NCBI GenBank assembly: GCA_031550725.1
Contig: JAVBOH010000008.1
Location: 434,001-498,000 of the forward strand
Length of the DNA: 64,000 bases
Direction of reading: 5' to 3'
Origin: UBA946 sp031550725
Lineage (GTDB): Bacteria > Bacillota > Clostridia > Oscillospirales > Ruminococcaceae
The notes beneath the pieces were generated by a model. The model made no database searches and was not told the DNA's origin. It was given only the letters and a program-made list of their open reading frames with translations. Shown here piece after piece: positions 53,244 through 62,316 of this stretch (positions within the stretch are counted from its first letter, which is position 1; every line of letters begins with the position of its first letter). A program made the position numbers and the translations under genes.

Positions 53244-54476
53244 ATGATTAGATCATTATATTCAGGCGTTTCCGGTCTTACTAACCATCAGACAAAGATG
53301 GACGTTATCGGTAATAATATCGCTAACGTAAACTCATACGGTTTTAAGGCATCCAAGGCTATTTTCAAGGATATTTTCTATCAGACTACTATCAGCCAGA
53401 CAGGCGGTGCATCTGCAATCGCTGGTAATAACCCTGCTACTGTTGGTTACGGTGTTCAGATAGCTGATATCACTAAGGATATGTCAAACTCATCCTTGCA
53501 GGGTACAAACAGAACTCTTGACCTTGCGATATCAAAGGAAGGCTTCTTTGTTACTGCAACTTTCCCTTTCAATGCAGGTGAACCTGTTTCAAACACACCT
53601 ACTGCAACAGCTGACTATGTTGCAGGAAAGGCTACTTCAGCAGAATATAACCCTTGTTCAGAAGTTCTTTACACAAGAATGGGTAACATGGGTATTGACT
53701 CATACGGCAACTTGGTTGCTGGGTCTAATACTTTCTTGCTTGGTACAAGAAACAGTGCTATCGGTCTTACTCAGATTTCCACTGAAAGCTCTGATACACT
53801 TATGAATCAGCAGCTTAAAGACACAAATGGCGATAACAAGGTTAATGCTGCTGACCTTACCTTTGAGAATACAATCAATATCAACAAGCTTATTCAGGAG
53901 GCTTACAATATTCACACTGATGATGCTGGTTTCCTTTACACTTATTCAGAAGTGAAAGTTGAAGGAGATACAGTAACATACAGCAAGCCTATCTACTGTG
54001 ATAAGTCCGGTACTCCTATCACTGATTCTACTGGTGCAACTATTACTTGGGCAGAATCTGCTGATGCTGCTGCTGTTAAGGCAACTCTTGCTAAGGGTGC
54101 TATTCAGGGTGAGTTTACTTTCAAGGATCTTGGCGGTTTCAGTGTAGGCAAGAGCGGCGAAATCATGACTACCTACAACAACGAAATGAAAGCTATTGCT
54201 CGTATTGAGCTTGCAGTTTTTGATAACATGGAGGGTCTTACTGAGGCTGGCGGCACATCTTATAGGGAAACTGCTGCATCAGGCGCTCCAACTATCAAGG
54301 CTCCAGGTTCAGAGGGTGTTGGTCAGGTTATTTCCAATAAGCTTGAAATGTCTAACGTTAACCTTGCTAATGAGTTCTCCGACATGATTGTTACTCAGAG
54401 AGGTTTCCAGGCTAACTCAAGAATTATTACCGTTTCCGATACCATGCTTGAAGAACTTGTTAATCTAAAGAGATAA
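53244..54476 (+). CDS. flgE: Flagellar hook protein FlgE
   Basis: Hook subunit. N-terminal MIRSLYSGVSGLTNHQTKMD and VIGNNIANVNSYGFKASKA are the shared axial motif; C-terminal NVNLANEFSDMIVTQRGFQA is the D0 helix. 410 residues. ATG 53244 follows AAGGAG by eight bases. Confidence 0.95.
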   Translation: MIRSLYSGVSGLTNHQTKMDVIGNNIANVNSYGFKASKAIFKDIFYQTTISQTGGASAIAGNNPATVGYGVQIADITKDMSNSSLQGTNRTLDLAISKEGFFVTATFPFNAGEPVSNTPTATADYVAGKATSAEYNPCSEVLYTRMGNMGIDSYGNLVAGSNTFLLGTRNSAIGLTQISTESSDTLMNQQLKDTNGDNKVNAADLTFENTININKLIQEAYNIHTDDAGFLYTYSEVKVEGDTVTYSKPIYCDKSGTPITDSTGATITWAESADAAAVKATLAKGAIQGEFTFKDLGGFSVGKSGEIMTTYNNEMKAIARIELAVFDNMEGLTEAGGTSYRETAASGAPTIKAPGSEGVGQVISNKLEMSNVNLANEFSDMIVTQRGFQANSRIITVSDTMLEELVNLKR

Positions 54477-54489
54477 TTTTTGATATTAT

Positions 54490-54515
54490 GCTGGCGGCAT
54501 AATCATGCCGCCAGC
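54490..54515. repeat. Intercistronic GC-rich hairpin between flgE and flbD
   Basis: Perfect 11-bp stem GCTGGCGGCAT/ATGCCGCCAGC with a four-base loop and no T tract; could protect the upstream mRNA of the abundant hook protein. Confidence 0.6.
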
Positions 54516-54542
54516 AATATATAATGAAAGGTTGACACAAAT

Positions 54543-54746
54543 ATGATTACACTTACCAGATATAATGATTCAGAATTGCTTATTAATGAGAGCTTTATCG
54601 AAACTGTTGAAGAAACTCCCGATACAGTTGTTTGTATGCAGAATGGTCACCGCTATATCGTTAAAGAATCTATTGCGGATATTTATGCGAAGGCTGCTGC
54701 ATTCAGAAAATTATGCAACAATTTTAGTAATGAAAATAATTCGTAA
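54543..54746 (+). CDS. flbD: FlbD family protein
   Basis: Sixty-seven residues: ITLTRYNDSELLINESFIET matches the short FlbD/SwrD family; in Bacillus SwrD raises motor torque through stator function. Placed right before motA, which fits that role. Confidence 0.9.
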   Translation: MITLTRYNDSELLINESFIETVEETPDTVVCMQNGHRYIVKESIADIYAKAAAFRKLCNNFSNENNS

Positions 54747-54860
54747 TAAATAGCGTTAGCTTTGCTTTGATTTGCTTTGATTTGGGGAGCTATTTATGCG
54801 TTAATATATGTGTTAAGATATTTTTGAGGTGCGTAAAGAATTGCGCTTTATTGTTAATTC

Positions 54861-54889
54861 TTGACTAATGTCTGCATTTTGGCTATCTT
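54861..54889 (+). promoter_or_regulatory. Internal sigma-A promoter before motA
   Basis: TTGACT (54861-54866), 17-base spacer, TATCTT (54884-54889), 50 bases before the motA start, in a 192-base gap. Confidence 0.6.
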
Positions 54890-54938
54890 GATACAGACAT
54901 AAATATATATAGATAAAAAAATTTGGAGGACTACCTTT

Positions 54939-55727
54939 ATGAATATTACCGGTATTATAGGTTTGGTTGCTGCGATGGCGCTCATTGTATACGGTATCGG
55001 CGTTGCAAACCTTGGCGACTTTGTTGATATGCCATCTGTTTACATCGTTGTTGGTGGTACAGTTGGTGCTGTTATGTTTAACTATCCTTTGTCAGTTTTG
55101 AAAACAGTACCTAAGATGACTAAAATTGCTTTTATGCCTAAAAAATATGATCCTGAACAGTATATAACCGATATGGTTGATCATTGTAAAACTGCTCGTA
55201 TGAAGGGTATTCTTGCTCTTGAAGAAACTGCTAATGCTTGTACTGACCCATTTATGAAATCGTCGCTTATGCTTATTGTTGATGCAAATGACTCGGAAAA
55301 GGTTAAGTCAATGCTTGATGACTCAATTGACTTTATCTGCGAACGTCATGAAAGTAACTTCGCTTTATGGGGCAAGGCAGCCGGTGTTGCTCCTGCGATG
55401 GGTATGATTGGTACGCTAGTTGGTCTTGTTAACATGCTTGCTGCGATGGACCCTACTGACCCGAACTCTGCGGCTTCCCTCGGTGCGAATATGTCCACGG
55501 CTCTTATCACGACTTTCTATGGATGTATTATCGCCCACGTTCTTGCTACACCTATCGGTAACCTTTGTAAATATAATCATGCCTCTGAAATTCTTTGTCT
55601 TCAGATTATTGAGGAGGGTACCCTTGCTATTATTTCTGGTGCGAACCCTCGTTATGTTGAAGAAAAACTTCGTATGATGCTCCCTGCTAATGCTAAACCT
55701 AAGAAGAAAGCTGATAAGGGTGAATAA
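54939..55727 (+). CDS. motA: Flagellar motor stator protein MotA
   Basis: Proton-channel stator subunit with four membrane segments (about residues 4-22, 32-50, 148-172 and 180-202). VYIVVGGTVGAVMFNYPL and GMIGTLVGLVNMLA are family features. 262 residues. GGAGG is nine bases before the ATG. Confidence 0.94.
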   Translation: MNITGIIGLVAAMALIVYGIGVANLGDFVDMPSVYIVVGGTVGAVMFNYPLSVLKTVPKMTKIAFMPKKYDPEQYITDMVDHCKTARMKGILALEETANACTDPFMKSSLMLIVDANDSEKVKSMLDDSIDFICERHESNFALWGKAAGVAPAMGMIGTLVGLVNMLAAMDPTDPNSAASLGANMSTALITTFYGCIIAHVLATPIGNLCKYNHASEILCLQIIEEGTLAIISGANPRYVEEKLRMMLPANAKPKKKADKGE

Positions 55728-55871
55728 GCTTTTTAGTAGGTTTTATCACGGTAAAGCTATAGTTACATAAAATGGCATATTAATCTACAATATAATAGCG
55801 GTTTTGTGCAAATGTGTACATAATTACCAATTATGGTATAAAAATTCTTTGTCGAAATTTCATTTTACCTA

Positions 55872-55900
55872 TGGAAATTATACAAATTTTATGTTATAAT
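55872..55900 (+). promoter_or_regulatory. Possible promoter before motB
   Basis: TGGAAA, 17-base spacer, TATAAT (55895-55900) in the unusual 300-base motA-motB gap, about 125 bases before the motB start. Confidence 0.45.
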
Positions 55901-56027
55901 ACTATATACCCTTTTTGTATGTGAAAATTTTATCTATTGATTGCTGTTTGAATTACAGGAAATTAGTGCTTTTTATCGGTAATTTGCCGTTTTTTATGAT
56001 TTTTATTGTTGATTGGAAGTGATTAAC

Positions 56028-56966
56028 TTGGCTAAAAAGAGAAGCAGTGCGGAAGAAGAAGGCGGCAGCTGGATGGACACCTATGGTGACATGATTACGC
56101 TTGTTCTTACTTTCTTCGTACTCTTATACTCAATGTCATCTATGGATAACTCCAAATGGCAGTATATTGCCGAGGCTTTTTCACGAGGCAGCATTTCCGA
56201 TAAGACTGATGTTCGTGTTGTTGGTGAGCCAAATCCGGAAAATGACCCTACTGCTATTTATCAGAATGATGTTCCTGAAACAGATACTGATGACTCGAAA
56301 ATCGTTGATTTTGAGGACTTTTATCTTTATCTTATGGAAATTGTCAAATCAAACGGAATTGGTGAATCTGTAAGCGTTGAAATGTCTGGTACAGGCGTTT
56401 ATATGCGTTTCAGAGATAATGTTTTTTTTGCTGGTGACAGCGATATACTTCTTGATGATGGTAAATACATACTTGAAATTATCTGCGATGGTATCAGACA
56501 GGTTAATGACCGTATAAATGCTATTAAAGTAAGCGGACACACAGCTGGAAGTTCGACATCCAGTGCAAATGAATGGACTTTATCGGGTGGCCGTGCAAAT
56601 TCTGTTATTAACTTTATGATAAGCCTTGATTCCTGCGATGATTATAAATTCTCATCTGCTGGTTATGGTAAATACAGACCAATTGAATCTAATGACACAG
56701 ACGAGGGCAGACGTCAAAATCGTCGTGTTGAGATTGTTTTTGTGCGTAATGATGTTGATTACTCTGACCCAGCCGTTCTTAAGGAACTGCTTGATATGGA
56801 ATTCGGAAGTGGTTTTATTACCGATTCCGCACTTGAAGGCAGCAGCCTGAGTGAAAATGTTCCTGAAATTGATGTAAGTACTGAAACAACTGATGTTAAG
56901 CCAAACAGCTATGATCCGGACAGAGTTTATGTATCAAAAAATGATGCTATTGCTGACAGGAAATAA
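56028..56966 (+). CDS. motB: Flagellar motor stator protein MotB
   Basis: Stator subunit anchoring MotA to the wall. One N-terminal membrane helix with the proton-binding Asp in TYGDMITLVLTFFVLLYSMS, then a periplasmic OmpA-like domain (IKVSGHTAGSSTSSANEW, LSGGRANSVINFMI, GYGKYRPIESN). Start is TTG 56028 (AKKRSS) with GGAAGTG upstream; the frame extends five codons further. Its separation from motA by 300 bases is unusual. Confidence 0.93.
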   Translation: MAKKRSSAEEEGGSWMDTYGDMITLVLTFFVLLYSMSSMDNSKWQYIAEAFSRGSISDKTDVRVVGEPNPENDPTAIYQNDVPETDTDDSKIVDFEDFYLYLMEIVKSNGIGESVSVEMSGTGVYMRFRDNVFFAGDSDILLDDGKYILEIICDGIRQVNDRINAIKVSGHTAGSSTSSANEWTLSGGRANSVINFMISLDSCDDYKFSSAGYGKYRPIESNDTDEGRRQNRRVEIVFVRNDVDYSDPAVLKELLDMEFGSGFITDSALEGSSLSENVPEIDVSTETTDVKPNSYDPDRVYVSKNDAIADRK

Positions 56967-57049
56967 ACTTCCTTGTTAAGCATACTTATATAACGGAACT
57001 ATATTACTGTATATTTCCGCAGAATTCTTGTAAAGGATGGTCAATATCT

Positions 57050-58057
57050 ATGGCTGACGTACTGTCACAAAGCCAGATTGATGCCTTGCTGAACAGTTTT
57101 TCTTCCGAGGGTACTAAAGCTCTGGATGAAATTGAGGAGCAGGCTCAGGAGCGAAAGATAAAGAATTATGACTTCAAAATGCCTAAGAAGTTCACTAAAG
57201 AACAGCTTAAGATTATTGATGGCATTTTCGAAAATTATTCTCGTGTGCTTTCTTCATATCTTACAGGTCTTTTGCGAGTTTATTGCAAGCTTGAGGTACT
57301 TCAGATAGAGGAACAGCTATACTTTGAATATAATAACGCTCTTCCTGACTATGTTATGATGGCAATGATTAATATGGGTATAAATGATGACGATGTCATT
57401 GAATCAAACTGTATTCTTCAGATTTCCAACCAGATTTCCTACACTATGATGGACAGACTGATGGGCGGAAGCGGAGCAAGCTATGACGCAAACAGGGATT
57501 TTACAGAAATTGAAGTAGGCTTGCTTTCAAATGTTATTACTAAAATGGCAGCTTTGCTGAAAGAACCTTGGGATAGTTACATTGACATTCATCCTTCTGT
57601 TGCAACCATTGAAACAAATTCACGAGTAATGCAGTCGATTTCTCCCGATGAAGTTGTAATACTTGTTATGCTTGAAATGGAGCTTAAAGATGTTAAGAAT
57701 ACCATTGCAGTTTGTATTCCTGCTATGGCGCTCGAATCAATTATGGCGAAATTTGGTGACAGATGGGCAAGAACATCAAAGAAGATGGACCCTAAGAGAG
57801 AAAAGGAGCGCAGGACTGCACTTCTTGATGCTATCAAGGATTCCGAGCTTAAGGTTGATGCTGTTCTTTGCGAAACAAAGCTTGATGTTTATGATCTGCT
57901 TACCCTTCAGGTAAACGATGTTATTCCTCTTAATATGGCTATTGATGATAACATCGACATACGAATTGGAAATAATCTTTGGTTCGATGGTAAGTTAGGT
58001 GTTTGTAACAATAAAAAGGCTGTTAGAATAGATAATATATATAAAGAATTGAGGTAA
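57050..58057 (+). CDS. fliM: Flagellar motor switch protein FliM
   Basis: C-ring subunit. The N-terminal LSQSQIDALLNSF (residues 5-17) is the CheY-phosphate binding motif; the middle CheC-like domain (MDRLMGGSGASYDANRDF) lacks the phosphatase residues, and the C-terminal surface-presentation domain ends the protein. 335 residues. fliL, often between motB and fliM, is missing. Confidence 0.95.
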   Translation: MADVLSQSQIDALLNSFSSEGTKALDEIEEQAQERKIKNYDFKMPKKFTKEQLKIIDGIFENYSRVLSSYLTGLLRVYCKLEVLQIEEQLYFEYNNALPDYVMMAMINMGINDDDVIESNCILQISNQISYTMMDRLMGGSGASYDANRDFTEIEVGLLSNVITKMAALLKEPWDSYIDIHPSVATIETNSRVMQSISPDEVVILVMLEMELKDVKNTIAVCIPAMALESIMAKFGDRWARTSKKMDPKREKERRTALLDAIKDSELKVDAVLCETKLDVYDLLTLQVNDVIPLNMAIDDNIDIRIGNNLWFDGKLGVCNNKKAVRIDNIYKELR

Positions 58058-58065
58058 AAGAACTA

Positions 58066-59391
58066 ATGGGAGATGAGAAAATAGTTATTGACGGTTTTGG
58101 CGATATAGAAAAAGATGCCATTGGCGAGATAATGAATATCACAATGGGATCCGCTGCAACTGCTGTTTCCAATATGCTTTCAGCTAAAGTTTGGATTACT
58201 ACTCCGACAGTTGCAATTATTAACACCAAAGATTTGTCGTTCCCTGAACTGGAGCCGTCGATACTAGTTAAAATCAAATATACAAAGGGTGTTGCGGGAC
58301 AGAATGTTCTTGTTTTAAAACAGAATGACGTTCAGCTTATCCTTAATCAGCTTATGGGACTTCCACTTGAAGTTACTGATGATTTTCAGTTTGATGAAAT
58401 GAATATTTCAGCTGTCTGCGAAGTTATGAACCAAATGATGGGTGCATCCGCAACAGCTTTGTCTGAAATTATCGACACAATGGTTGATATTTCTACTCCT
58501 GAGGCTATTGTTCAGGAACTTGAAGACAATGTGGACAGATTTGCTGTTTTCGAAATTGGAAAAAATGAAAATGTCTGCACAATTAAGTTTAATCTGACCA
58601 TTGATGGTGTTATAAACTCAGAATTTATCTCCGTTTTAACCCTAGATCTAGCCAGAGAAATGGCTGATAAAATGATGGCTGGTTATAATACAGAGCCAGA
58701 GCCTGAGCCTGTTGCTCCAAGTTCTTCCTCAGGTGGAGGAGGCACTTTATCACAGGCAGAAATTGAGGCTTTGCTCGGCGGAGGAGCAGCAGCGTCTGCA
58801 CCAGCGCCAGCAGCACCAGCACCTGCACCTCAGCAGGATATGGGAGCTATGCCACAGCAGCAGTATTATGGTGATCCTACACAGCAGGGTATGCCTAATA
58901 TGTATCAGAGCGGAATGCCTCAGGGCGTTATGCCACAGGGGGTTTTGCCACCTTATCAACAGCCAATGATGAATGGCGATCCTAATGCGATGGCCATGCA
59001 AAATCAAATGTATGGTATGTATCCTCAACAGCCATACGCTTACCCACAGCAGCCACCTATGAATATTCAGCCAATTCAGCTGCAAAGCTTTGGAGCTTAT
59101 CACAACTCGTCTCTTTCTCAAGACCAGAATGATAACCTCAAGCTGCTGATGAATATTCCTCTCAACGTAACTGTTGAAATTGGTTCTACCAGCAAAAAAG
59201 TTAAGGATATACTCGAATTCTCTCAGGGAACTATCATTGAACTCGAGCGTCAGGCAGGTGCTCCTGTTGACATCGTTGTTAATGGTAATCTTGTTGCTAA
59301 GGGGGATGTAGTTGTTATTGACGATAATTTTGCTGTAAGAATAACTGAAATCATAAAATCAAAATTTTTAGATAATTTAGGTAAGGAGTAA
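58066..59391 (+). CDS. fliY: FliY: CheC-like phosphatase fused to FliN
   Basis: Two CheC-type repeats come first, each with the E-x-x-N and downstream Pro catalytic pattern (IEKDAIGEIMNITMG ... WITTP; SAVCEVMNQMMGA ... STP), so CheY-phosphate phosphatase activity is likely retained. Residues 228-237 LSQAEIEALL repeat the CheY-binding motif of FliM, but inside the linker rather than at the N-terminus. A Pro/Gln/Met/Tyr-rich linker of about 120 residues leads to the FliN domain (LLMNIPLNVTVEIGSTSK onward). 441 residues, 8 bases after fliM. Confidence 0.92.
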   Translation: MGDEKIVIDGFGDIEKDAIGEIMNITMGSAATAVSNMLSAKVWITTPTVAIINTKDLSFPELEPSILVKIKYTKGVAGQNVLVLKQNDVQLILNQLMGLPLEVTDDFQFDEMNISAVCEVMNQMMGASATALSEIIDTMVDISTPEAIVQELEDNVDRFAVFEIGKNENVCTIKFNLTIDGVINSEFISVLTLDLAREMADKMMAGYNTEPEPEPVAPSSSSGGGGTLSQAEIEALLGGGAAASAPAPAAPAPAPQQDMGAMPQQQYYGDPTQQGMPNMYQSGMPQGVMPQGVLPPYQQPMMNGDPNAMAMQNQMYGMYPQQPYAYPQQPPMNIQPIQLQSFGAYHNSSLSQDQNDNLKLLMNIPLNVTVEIGSTSKKVKDILEFSQGTIIELERQAGAPVDIVVNGNLVAKGDVVVIDDNFAVRITEIIKSKFLDNLGKE

Positions 59392-59396
59392 TTACA

Positions 59397-59759
59397 ATGG
59401 ATAAGAAGATTTTACTTGTTGACGATGCTGCTTTTATGAGAATGATGATCAAGGATGCTCTCACAAAGAATGGTTATACTAATATTATTGAGGCTGCAGA
59501 CGGCGAAATCGCCTGCAATACTTATGCTGCTGAAAAGCCTGACCTCGTTATTATGGATATCACAATGCCAAATAAAACCGGTATTGAGGCTCTAAGGGAT
59601 ATCAAGAGCTCCGATCCAAGCGCTAAAATTGTTATGTGTTCTGCTATGGGACAGGAATCAATGGTTGTTGAAGCTATCAAGCTCGGCGCTCTTGACTTCA
59701 TTGTTAAGCCTTTTAAGGCTGACAGAATTCTTCAGACTGTTCAGAAGGTTATTGGATAA
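59397..59759 (+). CDS. cheY: Chemotaxis response regulator CheY
   Basis: Single-domain receiver, 120 residues, phospho-acceptor Asp in LVIMDITMPNKTG, acid pair VDDAAF and Lys in VKPF. Phosphorylated form binds FliM and the FliY motif to change rotation. Overlaps the operon tightly (5 bases after fliY). Confidence 0.95.
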   Translation: MDKKILLVDDAAFMRMMIKDALTKNGYTNIIEAADGEIACNTYAAEKPDLVIMDITMPNKTGIEALRDIKSSDPSAKIVMCSAMGQESMVVEAIKLGALDFIVKPFKADRILQTVQKVIG

Positions 59760-59832
59760 TTCACTTAGTTAAAACATAACATTGTGTATGCTTATCGATA
59801 TATAGAAAGGCTTTTTATCAAAGGTAATGAAT

Positions 59833-60252
59833 GTGGAATATTTAATGGTTTTTGTGTCACTGCTTGGGGTTATCGGTTTGATTTTTCTTACCTACTTCGG
59901 TGCAAGATGGCTGCATAAAAAATTTAATTTTGGCAGCACATATGGTGCTATGTCAAGCATAAAAATTGTTGAATGCACTGCAGTTGCTCAGGATAAACAG
60001 CTCATAATTGTTTCTGTTGGCGATAAGTATATGCTTTTGGGTGTCACACCCGGTTCTATTTCGAAAATTTGTGATTTGGATGACTATGAAATACCAGTGA
60101 ATGAGTCATCCAAATCTGATGAATCTTCATTTTTAGCAAATTTCAAAAAGGCTTTTGCCGAAAATACTTACAAGAAAAATGATAATGCCGATGCTTTGGC
60201 GGATGATATTATAAATGAAAAGGACGGTCAGAATTCGCAAAATGATTTATAA
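59833..60252 (+). CDS. fliO: Flagellar biosynthesis protein FliO (FliZ-like)
   Basis: One N-terminal membrane segment (residues 3-23) and a short cytoplasmic domain with SIKIVECTAVAQDKQLIIVS and KYMLLGVTPGSISKI, typical of FliO/FliZ. Helps FliP assembly. GTG 59833 lies eight bases after AAAGG; the ATG at 59827 is too close to it. 139 residues; its 3' end overlaps fliP. Confidence 0.85.
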   Translation: MEYLMVFVSLLGVIGLIFLTYFGARWLHKKFNFGSTYGAMSSIKIVECTAVAQDKQLIIVSVGDKYMLLGVTPGSISKICDLDDYEIPVNESSKSDESSFLANFKKAFAENTYKKNDNADALADDIINEKDGQNSQNDL

Positions 60253-61153
60253 TAAATTATTTAAATCTATTATTACACTGCTTGTTTTGACAGTTGCGGC
60301 TTTGTTTGCCATACCTTCATTTAGTGTCTATGCTGGCTTTGAAGGCATTGTTACAGAGATACCAAACCAAGTAACCACAGTACCGCAGACTATACAGACA
60401 CAGGCGGATGATAATTTGGATGGGTCTGTTACAACTGCCATGCCATATGATGAACCTGTTACTGATGACTTGAATACTGAGTCTTTGCTTGAACAGCTGG
60501 GATTAACTGGCGGTACAACTACCATTGACTTGGTTATTCTGATTACCATACTTTCTTTGGCACCGTCAATTCTCGTTATGATGACTTGTTTTACACGAAT
60601 TATCATTTCATTTTCGCTGCTCAGAAACGCCATGGGTATTCAGCAGACACCACCTAATCAGGTTATGATTGGTCTGGCACTTTTCTTGACTTTGTTTATT
60701 ATGAAACCTGTTCTTACCGAAATGAACGAGGTTGCTTACGTTCCTTATAAGAATGGTGAGTATACTTCTGTTGAGGCTGTTAAGGCTGCGTCTAAGCCGC
60801 TTAAGGTATGGATGCTTAAAAATACCGAACCTGACTCCATGAGCTTTTTTATGGATCTTTCAGGTGATATTGTTGAGGCTGAAACAGAGGAGGAATTTGC
60901 AGAGAAAATTAGCTTTATTTCAGTTGTTCCCGCTTTTATTTTAAGTGAGATAAAGATTGGTTTTGAGATAGGTTTTCTTTTGTATATCCCGTTTCTTATC
61001 ATCGATATAGTCGTTGCGACGGTACTCATGTCAATGGGTATGATGATGCTGCCGCCTACAACTGTTTCAATTCCGTTTAAAATTCTTATGTTTGTTCTTG
61101 CTGACGGCTGGACGCTGTTAATCGGCTCGCTTGCCACAGGCTTTAACTTATAG
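60242..61153 (+). CDS. fliP: Flagellar export gate protein FliP
   Basis: Core pore protein of the export gate. Signal peptide (residues 1-25), an acidic spacer of about 65 residues, then MMTCFTRIIISFSLLRNAMG, QTPPNQVMIGLALFLTLF and C-terminal MGMMMLPPTTVSIPFKILMFVL. 303 residues from ATG 60242. The start could be ATG 60215, since AAGGACGG lies between them. Confidence 0.93.
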   Translation: MIYNKLFKSIITLLVLTVAALFAIPSFSVYAGFEGIVTEIPNQVTTVPQTIQTQADDNLDGSVTTAMPYDEPVTDDLNTESLLEQLGLTGGTTTIDLVILITILSLAPSILVMMTCFTRIIISFSLLRNAMGIQQTPPNQVMIGLALFLTLFIMKPVLTEMNEVAYVPYKNGEYTSVEAVKAASKPLKVWMLKNTEPDSMSFFMDLSGDIVEAETEEEFAEKISFISVVPAFILSEIKIGFEIGFLLYIPFLIIDIVVATVLMSMGMMMLPPTTVSIPFKILMFVLADGWTLLIGSLATGFNL

Positions 61154-61192
61154 GTATAGTTAGTATTTATCTTTTTAATGTAGGAGCTTAAA

Positions 61193-61477
61193 ATGACTGA
61201 AGAATTGGTTTTGCAGATATTTAAAGAAACACTGCTGCTTACTATGCGTCTGGCTGGTCCACTGCTTATAATCAGTATGATTGTCGGACTTGTTATCGCT
61301 ATTTTTCAGGCGGCTACCCAAATTCATGAGCAGACGCTTACTTTTGTGCCGAAAGCTTTGACAATTGCATTGCTTTTACTGTTGCTTGCACCTAGTATGA
61401 TTAGCGCAATGCAGACTTTTATTTTCAATATTTTTGATATCATTACTCAAATTAGTCAGCATAATGGAGTTTTTTAG
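61193..61477 (+). CDS. fliQ: Flagellar export gate protein FliQ
   Basis: 94 residues with two membrane helices; SMIVGLVIAIFQAATQIHEQTLTFVPK is the conserved core. GGAG precedes the ATG. Confidence 0.94.
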   Translation: MTEELVLQIFKETLLLTMRLAGPLLIISMIVGLVIAIFQAATQIHEQTLTFVPKALTIALLLLLLAPSMISAMQTFIFNIFDIITQISQHNGVF

Positions 61478-61497
61478 TGTGATGGAGGGTTTTAGGT

Positions 61498-62280
61498 TTG
61501 GATTACTTTAGCATCCTCTTATCCGATTATGAAACTAAGCTGCTTGTCTTTGCAAGAGTTCTTGGCATTTTTGCCTTTAACCCGCTGCTTTCAAGGAAAA
61601 ACATACCTAATATAGTTAAAATGGGTATGTCGGTGCTGCTTGCAATAATTGCCTCAATGGCTGTTAATCCGGAGCCTGTTGACACTGGTGAAATTGCAGG
61701 CGTTTATATTATGATGCTTTTGAAGGAAGGCTTTGTCGGACTTGCTATCGGTTTTCTTTCCGATTTGTTTTTTCAGTCTATTCAGGTTTCTGGTGAACTG
61801 ATGGATATGCAGTCTGGTCTTGGTATGGCTAAGGTTTTTGACCCCGTTTCCAATACACAGACATCTATTATGGGTTCTATTATCGGATTTATGCTGTACC
61901 TTTATTACTTCGCAATCAATGCGCATTTTTCTTATATTAAGATTTTTGTGCTTTCATATAATATCATTCCTATTGCTGACTGGTCGATTAATCCCGACTT
62001 TGGATGGGCTCTAGCAGAATTGTTTTCTGTTATGCTTGCACTTGTGCTGAAAATGGCACTGCCTATCATTGTTTCAGAGGTAATTGTACAGTTTGCCATG
62101 GGTATTATGATGAAATCTGTTCCTCAAATTCAGCTAATGGTTGTTAACATTCAGTTGAAAGTTATTTTCGGCTTTTGGATTCTTTTTGTTATCGCAGTGC
62201 CGCTTGCTGACTTTATCGACGGATATATTGTCACAATGTTCGAAACGATTGAGGAGTTCATTCCTCAGATGATTTCATAA
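61498..62280 (+). CDS. fliR: Flagellar export gate protein FliR
   Basis: Gate component with six membrane segments; FARVLGIFAFNPLLSRKNIP and GELMDMQSGLGMAKVFDP are typical. 260 residues. Start TTG with GGAGGG upstream. Confidence 0.94.
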   Translation: MDYFSILLSDYETKLLVFARVLGIFAFNPLLSRKNIPNIVKMGMSVLLAIIASMAVNPEPVDTGEIAGVYIMMLLKEGFVGLAIGFLSDLFFQSIQVSGELMDMQSGLGMAKVFDPVSNTQTSIMGSIIGFMLYLYYFAINAHFSYIKIFVLSYNIIPIADWSINPDFGWALAELFSVMLALVLKMALPIIVSEVIVQFAMGIMMKSVPQIQLMVVNIQLKVIFGFWILFVIAVPLADFIDGYIVTMFETIEEFIPQMIS

Positions 62281-62316
62281 ATGTCATAATGTATCAGCTG
62301 AAAGGATGAATTTTTT

